Assembly: GCF_011766325.1 (NCBI RefSeq)
Contig: NZ_BLLG01000014.1
Coordinates: 1-64,000 of the forward strand
DNA from: Streptomyces pacificus
Lineage (GTDB): Bacteria > Actinomycetota > Actinomycetes > Streptomycetales > Streptomycetaceae
Length of the DNA stretch: 64,000 bases
Reading direction: 5' to 3'
Below are positions 1 to 13,075 of this stretch, piece after piece. Within the stretch, counting starts at the first letter, position 1. Each line of letters begins with the position of its first letter. The notes under the pieces are model-generated. The model saw nothing but the letters and a program-made list of their open reading frames with translations, did not search any database and had not been told where the DNA came from. The translations under genes and the position numbers were made by a program.

Positions 1-1954
1 TGGTGGTGGAGCCGTCGGGGTTGGTGATGGTTGCGCCGTGGGTGAGGTCGGTCGTGGTGGTGGTTCCGTCGGGTTGGGTGGTGGTGAGGAGGCCGGTGTC
101 GGGGTCGAAGGCGGTGTGGCTGCCGTCCGGGAAGTCGACGGCGACCGTTCCGCCGTCCAGCCGGGTCGTACCCCCGGTCGGGTTTCGGACGGCCCCGCCC
201 GTCCCGGTACTGAGCATGCCCAGGCCGCCGAGGGCCTGGGGGAGCGGGGACAGGATGTCCGCGGACAGTTGCTCACCGCCGCTGCCGGGAGATCCGCCGG
301 GCAGATCGCCGAGGTCGCCGAGGTCGCCGAGCCCGCCGGTGGACTCGGTGACGACGTCGCCGGGGTTCGGTATCCCGTCGAGGCCGTCGAGAAGCTGCTC
401 GCCGACCGCGTTCGGATCGCCGAGGCTGCCGAGGTTCTCCTCCACCGCCGCGCGGTCTTCCTCGAGTTGCTGCTCCTGCTGCTGGCGCAGCTCCTCCTGG
501 TACGCCCGGTCTTCCTCACGTTGCTGCTCCTGTTCCTGGCGCAGCTCGTCCTGGTACCGGAGCTGTTCTTGGCGCTGCTGTTCCTGTTCCTGGCGGAGCT
601 GATCCTGGTACTCAAGCTGCTCCTGCTGCTGGCGCTCGTACTCTGCCTGCTGCTCCTCGAGCTGCTTCGCCTGGTACTCCTCCCCGACCCCGGTGGTGGA
701 TTTCGGCTGGGGCAGGTTCCCGGTGAAGTCCTGGCCCAGGTCGATGAAGCGGTTGTTCAGCTGCGCCTGGATCCGGGCGGCGGGCTTGCCCAGCCACTCG
801 TCGACTCCCTGGGTCCAGATGCTGACGGCCTTGTCGCCGACCTTCGCCCAGTTCGCCCAGTCGGCGAGATCGCCGTACTCGGGGTGCACCTGGGAGAAGC
901 CGGGCTGCGGACTGAAGCGGATGCTGCTGAGGTAGGAAGCGCCGGGTACGCCGACTACGGGCGACTGCCGCCGGTAGACACTCGCCTTGGTGATGTTGTT
1001 GTCGTAGACCCACCGGCCGAGCTCGTCCAGCACATAGCGCAAGACCTGGTGCGGGTCGTAGAACGGGGATTGCGCCCATGCCAACCAGGCGTCCAGCAGA
1101 TCGTCGGCCGTGCCCTCCAGATACCGTCGGGCCAGGGACAGGGCCCGCGAGTACACCGTGCGTCCGGTACCGGTGTCGTCGCCCGACCCGGGTGTGGAGT
1201 CGAAGGACTCGTTGTAGTTGTCGTAGTTCTCCCTGATCTTCCGCAGCAGGCTGCGGAAGATCTCCGCGGACTCGCCCTGCCAGCTTGCGTCGTCCCGTCC
1301 GAAGCGTTCCTCCCAGTCCGTGAGCACCTTCGCGGTGTCCCTGAAGAACTTGGCGGCGAAGTCGAAGGATTCCGCCGTGGTGTTGAAGGAGTCCAGGTTC
1401 ACGGCGTCGGTGTCGGGCACGCCGAGGTTGCTGAAGCCGACTCCCTGGGTGCTGCCGTTGCGCAGGGCGATGAGCGCCGTACGCGGCCCGTTCATGTACC
1501 GGCTGAGGGGGATGGTGCTGAACTGGTCGCCGTGCCAGTCCTTGAACTCGTTGCCCTCGCGTACCTGCGCGCTCTCGACGTTGTCGGAGCCCGGGTCCGC
1601 GAAGAGGATGTCGCCGTTCTCCGTCTTGACACGGCCCTCGAAGACGATCCGCGCCTGCATGATCTTCTTCGGCTCGCCGCTGTCCAGGAACCAGATGTCG
1701 TAGTCCTGACCGGCGTCCCTCAGGAAGCCGGAGGGGTCCTCGACCATCTCCCTGAGCCTGCGCTCTTTGATGTCGCCCCGGAACAGCCTGCCGCCGTTGT
1801 CCGAGCGGAGCGTGTCGAAGACGGTGCCGCGGTCAGGGACCGGATACCCGGTGAGGTGGGTGACCAGACCGCCCCAGACGTCGGTCGTCGTGCCGTCTGC
1901 GCCGTCGTATCTGCCGACGTGGTCGGCGGAGTTGGGATCGTACCGATCGACCAC
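1..1954 (-). CDS. Large WXG/coiled-coil T7SS-linked protein (AAWKG-family-like), C-terminus off the left edge
   Basis: Reading from a GTG at 1954, with GAAAGGG 7 nt upstream, the frame stays open to the window edge (651 codons visible). An N-terminal domain of about 250 residues contains a WxG motif (ASWQGESAEIF), the helical-hairpin signature of T7SS substrates. A Gln/Glu/Arg-rich coiled coil follows at roughly residues 425-510 (coding positions about 430-680), with repeats of the type RQEQEQQRQEQ. Then comes a Gly-rich linker and a Thr-rich tail of PDG repeats (FPDGSH, QPDGTT, NPDGSTT). This architecture resembles what is called the AAWKG family in Streptomyces. It lies downstream of two WXG100 genes, so I infer a secreted or surface T7SS effector or structural protein. 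The family name is from memory; the coiled coil and WxG are directly visible. Confidence 0.75.
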   Translation of the reverse strand, partial: MVDRYDPNSADHVGRYDGADGTTTDVWGGLVTHLTGYPVPDRGTVFDTLRSDNGGRLFRGDIKERRLREMVEDPSGFLRDAGQDYDIWFLDSGEPKKIMQARIVFEGRVKTENGDILFADPGSDNVESAQVREGNEFKDWHGDQFSTIPLSRYMNGPRTALIALRNGSTQGVGFSNLGVPDTDAVNLDSFNTTAESFDFAAKFFRDTAKVLTDWEERFGRDDASWQGESAEIFRSLLRKIRENYDNYNESFDSTPGSGDDTGTGRTVYSRALSLARRYLEGTADDLLDAWLAWAQSPFYDPHQVLRYVLDELGRWVYDNNITKASVYRRQSPVVGVPGASYLSSIRFSPQPGFSQVHPEYGDLADWANWAKVGDKAVSIWTQGVDEWLGKPAARIQAQLNNRFIDLGQDFTGNLPQPKSTTGVGEEYQAKQLEEQQAEYERQQQEQLEYQDQLRQEQEQQRQEQLRYQDELRQEQEQQREEDRAYQEELRQQQEQQLEEDRAAVEENLGSLGDPNAVGEQLLDGLDGIPNPGDVVTESTGGLGDLGDLGDLPGGSPGSGGEQLSADILSPLPQALGGLGMLSTGTGGAVRNPTGGTTRLDGGTVAVDFPDGSHTAFDPDTGLLTTTQPDGTTTTTDLTHGATITNPDGSTT

Positions 1955-2034
1955 CGGGGCGCCCTTTCTGGTCGTTTGTCTGCGGTGCCGGTGACCGTCT
2001 TGCGATGCGGTGTCCGGCGGGTGCGTCCATGCTT

Positions 2035-2064
2035 GTCCGGGTCCGGGTCCGGGTCCGGGTCCGG
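2035..2064. repeat. Five copies of a 6-bp repeat
   Basis: GTCCGG is repeated five times in tandem in the short gap between the WXG/coiled-coil gene and the gene upstream of it. It is not inside a supported coding frame. Confidence 0.8.
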
Positions 2065-2095
2065 AGACCGGCCCGCGCCCTGCGGATCGCGCGGC

Positions 2096-2560
2096 TCAGG
2101 TTCGGGGCGCGTCGTCCGGTGCGCCGGTGAGGAGTGCGTCGACGTCCTCCAGGGTTTGGAGCAGTGTCTGCGCGTCGATCGCGTCCAGGTTGTTCTCCTT
2201 GGTCTCGGCGGCCTTCTCGATGGTTTCGGTGAGCGCCGCCATCAGCTCCTTGAAGAGGTCGACCTGGTCGCCGAGCAGCGTGTCGACGGCTTCGGCCGCG
2301 GTGCGGACGTCCTCGATCAGCTGGGGGCCCGAGACGAGGTTCTCGGTGACCATCCGGCCGATGTGCAGGATCTGCTGGTTCTGGTCCAGGTTCTCCGCGG
2401 TGATGTGGCCGTCCAGCAGATGGCCGAGCGGACGGATGCCCTCGCCGCCCTCCGTGTGGTGCTTCTTCGCGGTGGTGTGCACCGGTTGCACCTCGTCGTC
2501 CCGGAAGCGCTCCATCTGCTTGAGGTCGAAATGCCTGACGTCGGCCTCTCCCTGGGCCAT
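2096..2560 (-). CDS. T7SS locus-associated small helical protein
   Basis: A 154-residue protein beginning MAQGEADVRHF. This ATG is chosen because AGGAGG lies 7 nt upstream; a longer ORF upstream has no such site. It is predicted to be almost entirely alpha-helical and charged, with no signal peptide and no WxG motif. The acidic C-terminal third is rich in Leu and Asp. It sits between the WXG100 genes and the large WXG/coiled-coil gene on the same strand, so it is probably co-transcribed and may act as a chaperone or partner of those exported proteins. I cannot assign a named family; the role is inference from position only. Confidence 0.7.
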   Translation of the reverse strand: MAQGEADVRHFDLKQMERFRDDEVQPVHTTAKKHHTEGGEGIRPLGHLLDGHITAENLDQNQQILHIGRMVTENLVSGPQLIEDVRTAAEAVDTLLGDQVDLFKELMAALTETIEKAAETKENNLDAIDAQTLLQTLEDVDALLTGAPDDAPRT

Positions 2561-2743
2561 GGGACGTCCTCCTGCGGTCTGCTGCTCGGACAGGGTTCTT
2601 CGGGGCGGGCCCGGCACGGACCCCGAGGCCGTACGCGGCAGCCACGGTGAGCCGGTGTGCACCGGGTGGTGCTGCGGTCAGGAGCGGTGCCGTGGCAGCC
2701 GGGCCGCTCTGCGGCAGGGCGGACGCCACCCGCCCGCCACACG

Positions 2744-3052
2744 CTAACGGGGCCGCACACTGCCCCAGCTGTCGGCGCTCCTCTGCTCGTCCCGGGCGTG
2801 GCTGTCGTGGATGCCCTGGATCAGCAGGCTGTTGTCACCGAGGAGCGCGGCCATGTTTCTGGTGGCCTGGTTCCACTCTGCCTGGACCTGGCGGTACATC
2901 TCCTGGTCCGCACCCTCCCAGGAGGCGATGAGCGGCCTCAGCTCGTCCTCCAGGTTGTTGAGCGTGACGGTGATCGCCTGGGTCTGGTCCTGCAACTCCT
3001 CAATGGCATAGCGAACCTTGGAGTACTGCACATCGATAATGCCGTCGGCCAT
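2744..3052 (-). CDS. WXG100 family T7SS protein (EsxA/EsxB-like)
   Basis: At 102 residues it has the size of WXG100 proteins. The central W-x-G is seen as SWEGADQEMY at about residues 44-53, between two long amphipathic helices. These proteins form helical-hairpin dimers and are exported by the EccC motor. The next upstream gene encodes a second WXG100-like protein and is probably its partner. A YxxxD/E-type signal is not obvious at the C-terminus. The ATG at 3052 is preceded by GAGGAGAT-like sequence. Confidence 0.9.
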   Translation of the reverse strand: MADGIIDVQYSKVRYAIEELQDQTQAITVTLNNLEDELRPLIASWEGADQEMYRQVQAEWNQATRNMAALLGDNSLLIQGIHDSHARDEQRSADSWGSVRPR

Positions 3053-3136
3053 GACATCTCCTCTCGGGAAGCCGGGCGTCCTGCCCGGCGGTCTGACACG
3101 GTCGCGGCCTCGCGGGGGAGACCGGAGCCGTGGTGG

Positions 3137-3472
3137 TCAGCGCAGTGCTTCGAAGACGCCCTGGCTGGTCTTGCCGGTAAGGGCCTCGGTGAGGTCCTGG
3201 TTCTCCTTGGCCTGGCGGTTGGCGGAGGCCACGTTGTCCTGGAGGGCGTCGACCATCTTGGAGATCTGGACGACGACCCGCTGCGCCTCGTTGTCCCAGC
3301 TGCGGAAGAGCCTCAGCAGAGCCTGGCCCTCGTCGCCGCCGACGCCCGAGCGAGCGGCGGTCTCGGCGACGTTGTTCCGGGTCCTCTCGACCTGGCTCCG
3401 GGCCGTCTCCAGGGAGGAGACGCCCCCCAGGCCCTTGGCGTAGTCCACTTTTCTCGAGCCAGTGTCCGCCAT
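3137..3472 (-). CDS. WXG100-like T7SS protein, divergent W-x-N motif
   Basis: A 111-residue helical protein whose central turn reads RSWDNEAQR, so the conserved Gly of W-x-G is replaced by Asn. Size, helix-turn-helix layout and tandem position next to a canonical WXG100 gene (84-bp gap) support a partner in a heterodimer. The ATG at 3472 has AAGGG 9 nt upstream. It is the first gene of the minus-strand esx group, so the operon promoter should lie in 3473-3600. The partner role is inferred from the tandem arrangement. Confidence 0.85.
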   Translation of the reverse strand: MADTGSRKVDYAKGLGGVSSLETARSQVERTRNNVAETAARSGVGGDEGQALLRLFRSWDNEAQRVVVQISKMVDALQDNVASANRQAKENQDLTEALTGKTSQGVFEALR

Positions 3473-3918
3473 GTCGCATTCCCTTCGTTGCGGCGAGTCT
3501 TCTCGCGCGGCTGAGGTTAATGAGCCTTCCTCGTCTCGTGCAACGCCGACAGGAGTATTCGTGGGGAAAATGCTATTCCGTCAACTCGCCGTGGTCGCAG
3601 TGGGGTTGCGGTGACATCCCGGCGGTGCGTCAGCGGCCTGCCACGGGTTGCGAGGCTGGTGGCGGGTGTGTGCCAGGTCGCGGAGGCCGGGAACGGGTGC
3701 CGCTCCATTCCGGCAATGCGGGCGAACCGGCTGGTTCTCCCGTGGCTCCCGGCGTGCCCATTTGAGCTTTCCCTGAGCTTTCCCGGGACTTCTCCCGTCG
3801 CCGAACCGGGAAGGTGCGGCGGTCACTTCGGGGAACGGCGGGGAATTCGGCGTGAAGTTTCCCGAACGGGATCCCCGGTGCAGGCGGCGGCCGGTACCGT
3901 ACCCGACTGCGGGCGGTG
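3473..3918. promoter_or_regulatory. esx operon upstream region with candidate promoter
   Basis: 446 bp without a gene. On the minus strand TTGACG (3579-3584) is followed 18-19 bp later by GAATAC/AATACT (3554-3560), a plausible sigma-70-type promoter for the esx genes. The rest shows no coding bias or repeat that I could recognise. The spacing is on the long side, so confidence is moderate. Confidence 0.4.
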
Positions 3919-5508
3919 TCAGCCCCGCGGGGCGTTGCCCGCGGCGTCCGCAGCCCCCGCCCCGGTCCGGGCGCCGGCCGCCCCGCCTTCCTCGGTCCGC
4001 CCGGCGGCACCGCAGTCCGGAGCCGTGACCACGGGCTTCGCCGCGCCGGTCGCGGCGCTTCGGTCCAGGTCCGCGCCGGTCGGGAGGGCGGCGAGCAGCG
4101 GGGCCGGGACCGAGCCGACGTCCCCCGCCCCGTAACCGAGAGCCTCCAGTGACTCCTTGGCGGGGACCCGGTACTTCACACCGTTCTCCGCCACCAGATA
4201 GGTGGTCGAGGCGTGCGCGGAGCCGCTCGCGTGCAGCGCGCGGACCAGGGCTCCGCGGCCGGGCCGCACCACCGTCGCGTCCACGGGCACACAGGCCGGC
4301 TCGAGCGGTCCCGCGGTGCCCTCCGGTGCTGCCGGCGGGGCGAGTCCGGCCAGCGGGGCCAGGACCGTCCCGATTCTCGCGCCGCCGTCGGCGCCGTCCA
4401 CCCGCGCGCAGAGCGCGGTGCCCGGCGGTACGGACTGCGGTACCGGGGGCTCGTCGGGCAGCTCGGGAGCCGGGTCGGCGCCCGCGTCCGCCGCCCCGTG
4501 CTCGCGCAGCGCGTCCGCGCCGACCGCCCGCGCCTCGGGCGACCGGCCCCCGTAGGCGTCCTTCTGGGTGGCGGGGTCGCCCAGTACCAGGGCTGCGCCG
4601 AGCCGGGTCAGCGGAACCAGGCCGTCCTTGCGCAGCAGGTGGTAGGTGCTGTCACCGCCGGGTACCCGCACTTCGAACAGTTGGCCGATCCGGCTGGTTT
4701 CGCCGCCGAGCACGGGGCCCTTCCCGCCCCGCTCCGGCACCGGGGGCGGCTCCAGGGCGGGGCCTGGTGCCAGTGCGTCGAGGAAGGCCGCCGAGACCGG
4801 CACGGGCCGCTGGGAGCCGTAGCCCAGGGCGTTGCGGGCGTCGGAGTCCTCGTCCAGCGGCAGCCTGCTGCCACGCCACACCAGGTACTCGGCACCATCC
4901 GGGCCGCGCACCAGCACGGCACGGTCGCCGCCGACGCCCCGGGACTCCAGTGGCGCCCCGGCCACCAGAGTGGTGGTTCCCGGCTGTTCCACACCACTGC
5001 CGGCGACCGGGCCCGAGGTGTCGGGCAGTGCGCCCCCGGGACCCGTGACGCACATGTGCCACGCCCCGCCGTCGAGTCCGCCGGGTTCGGGCAGGGCGTC
5101 CGGGGCGCCGGGTACGCCGACCGCGGAGCCCACCGGGACATCCCGCAGCGAGGCGGTGCGGACGTCCTCGGTGGCCAGGTCGGAGCCGCCGATCAGCCGC
5201 GCCGAGACGTAGTTGCGCACCGGGTGGAGGACGCCGTCGGTGCCGGTCCACAGGTACCGGGCGCCGGTGTCGCGGTTGACCACCAGATGCTCGCCGTCCC
5301 GCCAGCCGTCGTTCCCGCCGGGGTTGAGCAGGCCGTAGACGGTGGCGCCCGCGCCGATCAGCAGGGTGGCCAGCACACCGAACACCGTGCCGCGGGTGGT
5401 GCGCCCGAGAGGGCTCTCCGGGGCGTCGGGGTCGGCGGTCAGCAGGCCCGAACTGAGCCTGCCCATCATGAAACCGTGGGCGTGCACCTGGTCGCGTTTG
5501 GACTGCAC
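3919..5508 (-). CDS. eccB: Type VII secretion protein EccB
   Basis: A 529-residue protein with the EccB layout: a short cytoplasmic N-terminus (MQSKRDQVHAHGF), one membrane helix at about residues 41-61, and a large extracytoplasmic domain containing repeats. EccB is a core subunit of the ESX membrane complex and links the EccC motor to the periplasmic side. GTG 5508 is chosen because CCTGAGGAGAGG precedes it directly and the N-terminus matches the family. The C-terminal about 30 residues are Ala/Gly-rich and look disordered. eccD lies 118 bp upstream on the same strand. Confidence 0.95.
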   Translation of the reverse strand: MQSKRDQVHAHGFMMGRLSSGLLTADPDAPESPLGRTTRGTVFGVLATLLIGAGATVYGLLNPGGNDGWRDGEHLVVNRDTGARYLWTGTDGVLHPVRNYVSARLIGGSDLATEDVRTASLRDVPVGSAVGVPGAPDALPEPGGLDGGAWHMCVTGPGGALPDTSGPVAGSGVEQPGTTTLVAGAPLESRGVGGDRAVLVRGPDGAEYLVWRGSRLPLDEDSDARNALGYGSQRPVPVSAAFLDALAPGPALEPPPVPERGGKGPVLGGETSRIGQLFEVRVPGGDSTYHLLRKDGLVPLTRLGAALVLGDPATQKDAYGGRSPEARAVGADALREHGAADAGADPAPELPDEPPVPQSVPPGTALCARVDGADGGARIGTVLAPLAGLAPPAAPEGTAGPLEPACVPVDATVVRPGRGALVRALHASGSAHASTTYLVAENGVKYRVPAKESLEALGYGAGDVGSVPAPLLAALPTGADLDRSAATGAAKPVVTAPDCGAAGRTEEGGAAGARTGAGAADAAGNAPRG

Positions 5509-5540
5509 GGCCTCTCCTCAGGTGGTACTCGATTCCGGTG

Positions 5541-5624
5541 CGTACGGGCGTACGGGCGTACGGGCGTGTGTCCACGGGCGTGCCCCTCCACGCGGCGTAC
5601 GGGGCGTACGGGGCGCACGCGGGC
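5541..5624. repeat. Short tandem repeats between eccD and eccB
   Basis: CGTACGGG is present three times in a row (5541-5564), and a second block with GGCGTACGG units lies at about 5594-5612. Both fall in the gap between eccD and eccB. Similar CATACGGG/CGTACGG units recur near 47131-47180. Confidence 0.75.
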
Positions 5625-5626
5625 GC

Positions 5627-7033
5627 TCAGCCGAACAGTCCGCGCAGCCAGCCGAAGAGACCCGCCGTCCACAGGGCGAGCGGCAGCAGGGCCACGGCCA
5701 GGCCGGTGTGCGCCAGCTCCGCCGCACGCCCCCAGTAGGGCAGCAGCCGCCGACCGGGTACCGTCCAGGCGGCGATCACCAGGGCGGCCGCGGCGGCGAG
5801 CAGTACCGCGAACGCCGCCATCCGCCCCTCGCCGTCGCCGTGCGCTGCCCAGGCGCGGGCGAGTAGCAGCAGTCCCCAGACGCCGGGCACGGCCAGCGAC
5901 AGCCGCTGCCCGATGTGCACCAGGCCGCGGCTGTGCAGGAGCAGCAGCAGACTCAGCGTGACAGCGGTCAGCACCTCGGGCAGCTCCGGGTCCGCGGTGA
6001 CGACGACCAGGGCCGCCGCACCGACGGCGCCGGTGGCGGAGAAGAGCGCGGTCACCCAGCGCCCCGCCAGCTCGGTGCGCTCGGCGACCTCCTCGCCCGC
6101 GTAGGGTTCGATGCCCTCCTGGAGCTGGCTCGCGGAGGACGGCAGCGGGGGCATCCGCATCCCGGCCAGTGTGAACGCGAGCGGTGCGACCATGCCGGCG
6201 GCGAGCACGATCACCGTCGACACCAGAGCGGCCGCCTCCGGTGCGGCCAGGCCGCCGTAGCCGATCAGGGCCCCGGTGACCGCTACCGCCACCGAGACGA
6301 CCGCGGTGGCCAGCAGGGCGGGGCCGCCGACCGCCGTGGCGGCCAGGGCGAGGACCGCGCCGCCCGCTCCGGCCGCCCCTGCGGCGACCAGCCGCGCGCC
6401 CACCACCGGCGCCGCGTCGGGGCCGGTGGGATCGCCGCCCGGCAGCAGCCAGCCGGCCAGTGCCAGGCAGGGCGCCACCAGCAGGCCGAGCGCCGTCGCG
6501 GAGAGGCGCTCGCCGACCGCCCTGCTGGCCGAACCCGCGCCCGCCAGCAGCAGCAGCCCGGCCAGCGCCGCGCAGCCGGCCCGGAAGGCCCCGGAACCGG
6601 CCGCCCAGGGCCCGGACGCCAGCGCGACGGCGGTCACCGCGGCCGCGGCCGCGATGCCCACCAGCAGGGCGCGGGACGCCCCGGGGTGCCAGGTGCGCAG
6701 CCGGCTGCCCGCGGTCTCGGCGATCCCGTCCACCAGGTCGTCGAGCCGTGCCTCGGGCAGCGCCTCGGTGTGCGGCCGCAGATGGAGCACGGCGCCGTCG
6801 AAGAGCCCGGCACCGGTGAGGGTGGCCTCCTCGTCGAGCGGCGGATCGCCCAGCCGCTGGAGCACCCAGCCGGCGTGGTCGAGTCCGGCCTCCTCGGCCT
6901 CCTCGCCGACGTAGCGCAGCAGCGTGGGCAGGAGATCGGCGACCGGCACGTCCGCGGGGACGGCCAGGTCGACCGATACGCTCGGCGCACGTACGGTCAG
7001 GCGGCACAGATCGGCCACTGCGCTGTCGGTCAT
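5627..7033 (-). CDS. eccD: Type VII secretion integral membrane protein EccD
   Basis: 468 residues. Residues 1-85 form the ubiquitin-like cytosolic domain of EccD (VADLCRLTVRAPSVSVDLAV at the start of the fold, then LLPTLLRYVGEE). They are followed by about eleven hydrophobic membrane helices. EccD forms the bulk of the membrane channel scaffold with EccB and EccC. ATG 7033 is preferred over a longer ORF because family alignment begins here; no strong Shine-Dalgarno is visible. It is divergent from eccC, with 454 bp between the two starts. Confidence 0.93.
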   Translation of the reverse strand: MTDSAVADLCRLTVRAPSVSVDLAVPADVPVADLLPTLLRYVGEEAEEAGLDHAGWVLQRLGDPPLDEEATLTGAGLFDGAVLHLRPHTEALPEARLDDLVDGIAETAGSRLRTWHPGASRALLVGIAAAAAVTAVALASGPWAAGSGAFRAGCAALAGLLLLAGAGSASRAVGERLSATALGLLVAPCLALAGWLLPGGDPTGPDAAPVVGARLVAAGAAGAGGAVLALAATAVGGPALLATAVVSVAVAVTGALIGYGGLAAPEAAALVSTVIVLAAGMVAPLAFTLAGMRMPPLPSSASQLQEGIEPYAGEEVAERTELAGRWVTALFSATGAVGAAALVVVTADPELPEVLTAVTLSLLLLLHSRGLVHIGQRLSLAVPGVWGLLLLARAWAAHGDGEGRMAAFAVLLAAAAALVIAAWTVPGRRLLPYWGRAAELAHTGLAVALLPLALWTAGLFGWLRGLFG

Positions 7034-7487
7034 CGGCTGAACTCTCGTTTTCCGTATCGGCTTTGGCGGGGATCCGGGGCTCTGGCGGAGGAGCGTCCGG
7101 GACCCGGCGGCATGGAGACCGGGAGGGGACGGTGCGAAGACTACGGAAGGCGGTGACGCCGCGGACCGGAAGGGGCCGCCCGCAGCCCCTGCGGCCGTCA
7201 ACCAGGTGGCCCGCGTGGACAGTTCGCGTTCCGTGAATGCAGACTACTGCCTGCCCCGACCGGTTCGCGCCGCGGACCGGGCTTCCCCCTCCCCGACCGG
7301 TTACCGGTCGACGTCGGGCAGTTCACCGCGCCCGCGATCCGTCCGGGTGGACCCACCGGGTCTCCCACGGCGGCGCGCGGCAGCCGCGGAGCGGAGCGGT
7401 GGTCCTGTCCCGTCACCCTGCGCGCGGGATCCGGGCGGGAGCCGGTGAGAACGCGGGGAGACCAGTGATGTCCGGAGGTTCTGTTCC
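7034..7487. promoter_or_regulatory. Divergent eccD/eccC control region with a 17-bp palindrome
   Basis: 454 bp between divergent T7SS genes. A perfect inverted repeat CGACCGG-TTA-CCGGTCG lies at 7294-7310 and looks like an operator; a partial copy (ACCGG) is nearby at about 7275-7280. No gene is supported. The regulator is unknown; the TetR gene at 12059-12697 is one candidate. Confidence 0.4.
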
Positions 7488-11639
<4,152 letters not shown>

Positions 11640-11652
11640 GCGGGCCCCGTGC

Positions 11653-11695
11653 GGAGGACCGCGGCGGCCGCACGGGGCGGCGGCCGCGGTCCTCC
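11653..11695 (+). terminator. Rho-independent-like terminator after eccC
   Basis: The arms GGAGGACCGCGGC (11653-11665) and GCCGCGGTCCTCC (11683-11695) form a perfect 13-bp stem starting 13 bp after the eccC stop. No T-tract, as usual in Streptomyces. Confidence 0.8.
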
Positions 11696-11919
11696 GGTGT
11701 CGTGAGGGCAGGCGCAGGCGCCCGGTGACCTTGTGGCGGTCGCCCGGAGGGGGGAAGCGGGGGAAGGGCGGTGGGGCGGGCCGGGCGGGCGGGCGCAGCG
11801 CGGACGGCGCATCCCGCGCCACCGCTGCGGACCCGGGCGGTCGGAAGCGAGGCGGCCGGAAGCGAGGCGACGGACCGGGGACGTGCGTGCGGCGAGCGAT
11901 CCGGGACGTGCGGCGAGGG

Positions 11920-12006
11920 ACGTGAGGCGGCGGGCGGGCGCCGGGGGACGTGAGGGGCGTGCGGCAGGGTACGTGAGGCGGCGGGCGGGCGCCGGGGGAC
12001 GTGAGG
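11920..12006. repeat. 36-bp direct repeat, 51-bp period
   Basis: The sequences at 11920-11955 and 11971-12006 are identical over 36 bp (start ACGTGAGGCGGCGGG, end GGGGACGTGAGG). They lie in the 419-bp gap between eccC and the TetR gene. No coding frame is supported here. Confidence 0.85.
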
Positions 12007-12058
12007 CCCCTGGGCTGCCGAAGCCGGCCGCTGACCGGTACGGGACCGGGCCCCGCAC

Positions 12059-12697
12059 TCATCCCGCAGTGCGGCCGGCTGGTGGCTTCACTCCTGCTCG
12101 GGGGCCGAAGGCCCGGAGTGCCGCGTCGACGAGCGAGTCGGCGTATGCGGCGCTCAGCGGCCCGCTGCGGTGGAGCCAGCGCTGGAAGAGGGGGGCGTAG
12201 AGCACTTCGAGGACCAGGCCGAGGTCGGCGTCGGCATCGAGCTGGCCCGCCTCCTGGGCGCTGCGCAGGCGCGCCTCCTTCGCCTCGGCCAGTGGCCGGG
12301 CCAGCTTCTCGCGGTATTCGGCAGCAAGCGCGGCGTCGTTGGCGATCTCGGTGGTGAGGGCCCGGATCAGCCGGTCGAAGGACGGGTCGGCGAACTCCTC
12401 CACCGTGGCTCGCATGACGAGGCTGAGGTCCGCCCGGAGGTCGCCCGTGTCCGGCAGCGCGGGGGGCTGCCCGTCCGCCTCCTCGCTCAGGGCCAGCAGG
12501 GCGGCGAAGACGACCGAGCTCTTCGACGGCCACCGCCGGTAGATCGTCTGCTTGCCCACTCCGGCGCGGGCGGCGATGGCCTCGACGGTGACCTTCTCGT
12601 AGGGCCCCTCCGCTACCAGGTCGCGGGTGGCGGCGAAGATCGCCTGGCGCGACCGCTCCCTGCGCCGGGAGTGGCCCGGCCCCTTCTCATCGGCCAT
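12059..12697 (-). CDS. TetR/AcrR family transcriptional regulator
   Basis: 212 residues. The N-terminal TetR helix-turn-helix spans about residues 14-60 (IAARAGVGKQTIYRRWPSKS), followed by a helical ligand-binding domain containing LSLVMRATVEEF. It lies between eccC and the mycosin operon but faces neither closely, so its target is uncertain. A TAGGCT box ends 6 nt before the ATG, suggesting a leaderless, probably autoregulated transcript. Direct repeats GGCCGTAT(AT)CGAGCGG at 12730-12765 upstream could be binding sites. Confidence 0.9.
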   Translation of the reverse strand: MADEKGPGHSRRRERSRQAIFAATRDLVAEGPYEKVTVEAIAARAGVGKQTIYRRWPSKSSVVFAALLALSEEADGQPPALPDTGDLRADLSLVMRATVEEFADPSFDRLIRALTTEIANDAALAAEYREKLARPLAEAKEARLRSAQEAGQLDADADLGLVLEVLYAPLFQRWLHRSGPLSAAYADSLVDAALRAFGPRAGVKPPAGRTAG

Positions 12698-12703
12698 GAT
12701 CCC

Positions 12704-12765
12704 AGCCTACCCGCAAACGAAACGAGACGGGCCGTATATCGAGCGGGGCCGTATCGAGCGGGGCC
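12704..12765 (-). promoter_or_regulatory. Leaderless promoter and direct repeats upstream of the TetR gene
   Basis: On the minus strand TAGGCT (12704-12709) ends 6 nt before the ATG at 12697, the geometry of a leaderless transcript. Further upstream GGCCGTATATCGAGCGG and GGCCGTATCGAGCGG form a direct repeat. The rest of 12766-13075 shows nothing recognisable. Confidence 0.4.
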
Positions 12766-13075
12766 GCCCCTTGTCCCCGGTGGATCGGCGCGGGGTGTCG
12801 GATGCGCCGCACCGCAGGACGGACGGTCCTCCTGGTACCGGGTGTGTTCGGGTGGGGCGACAAGGCGGCGAGGTGCCGCAGCCGGCGTCGTGTGCCCGGC
12901 GGGGACCGCCGGAGCGGCCTTGGCCGTCCCCCCGGCCGCATCCGTTCCCCGTCCCGTTCCCCGCCCTGGTCCCGGCCGGACATCGTGGTCCGCGACGACG
13001 GGGCGGGACGTCCTGCAGTGGTGTGCGGCGGCGCCTGCGCGTGTGGTGCCGTCCCGGCGTATCGCCGTGGCCCGC

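Noticed and set aside
38..2650. Long plus-strand ORF of 870 codons with Leu-rich stretches
   Set aside because: It is the antisense shadow of the minus-strand WXG/coiled-coil gene and its neighbours; the Leu runs are the complement of Gln/Glu coiled-coil codons.
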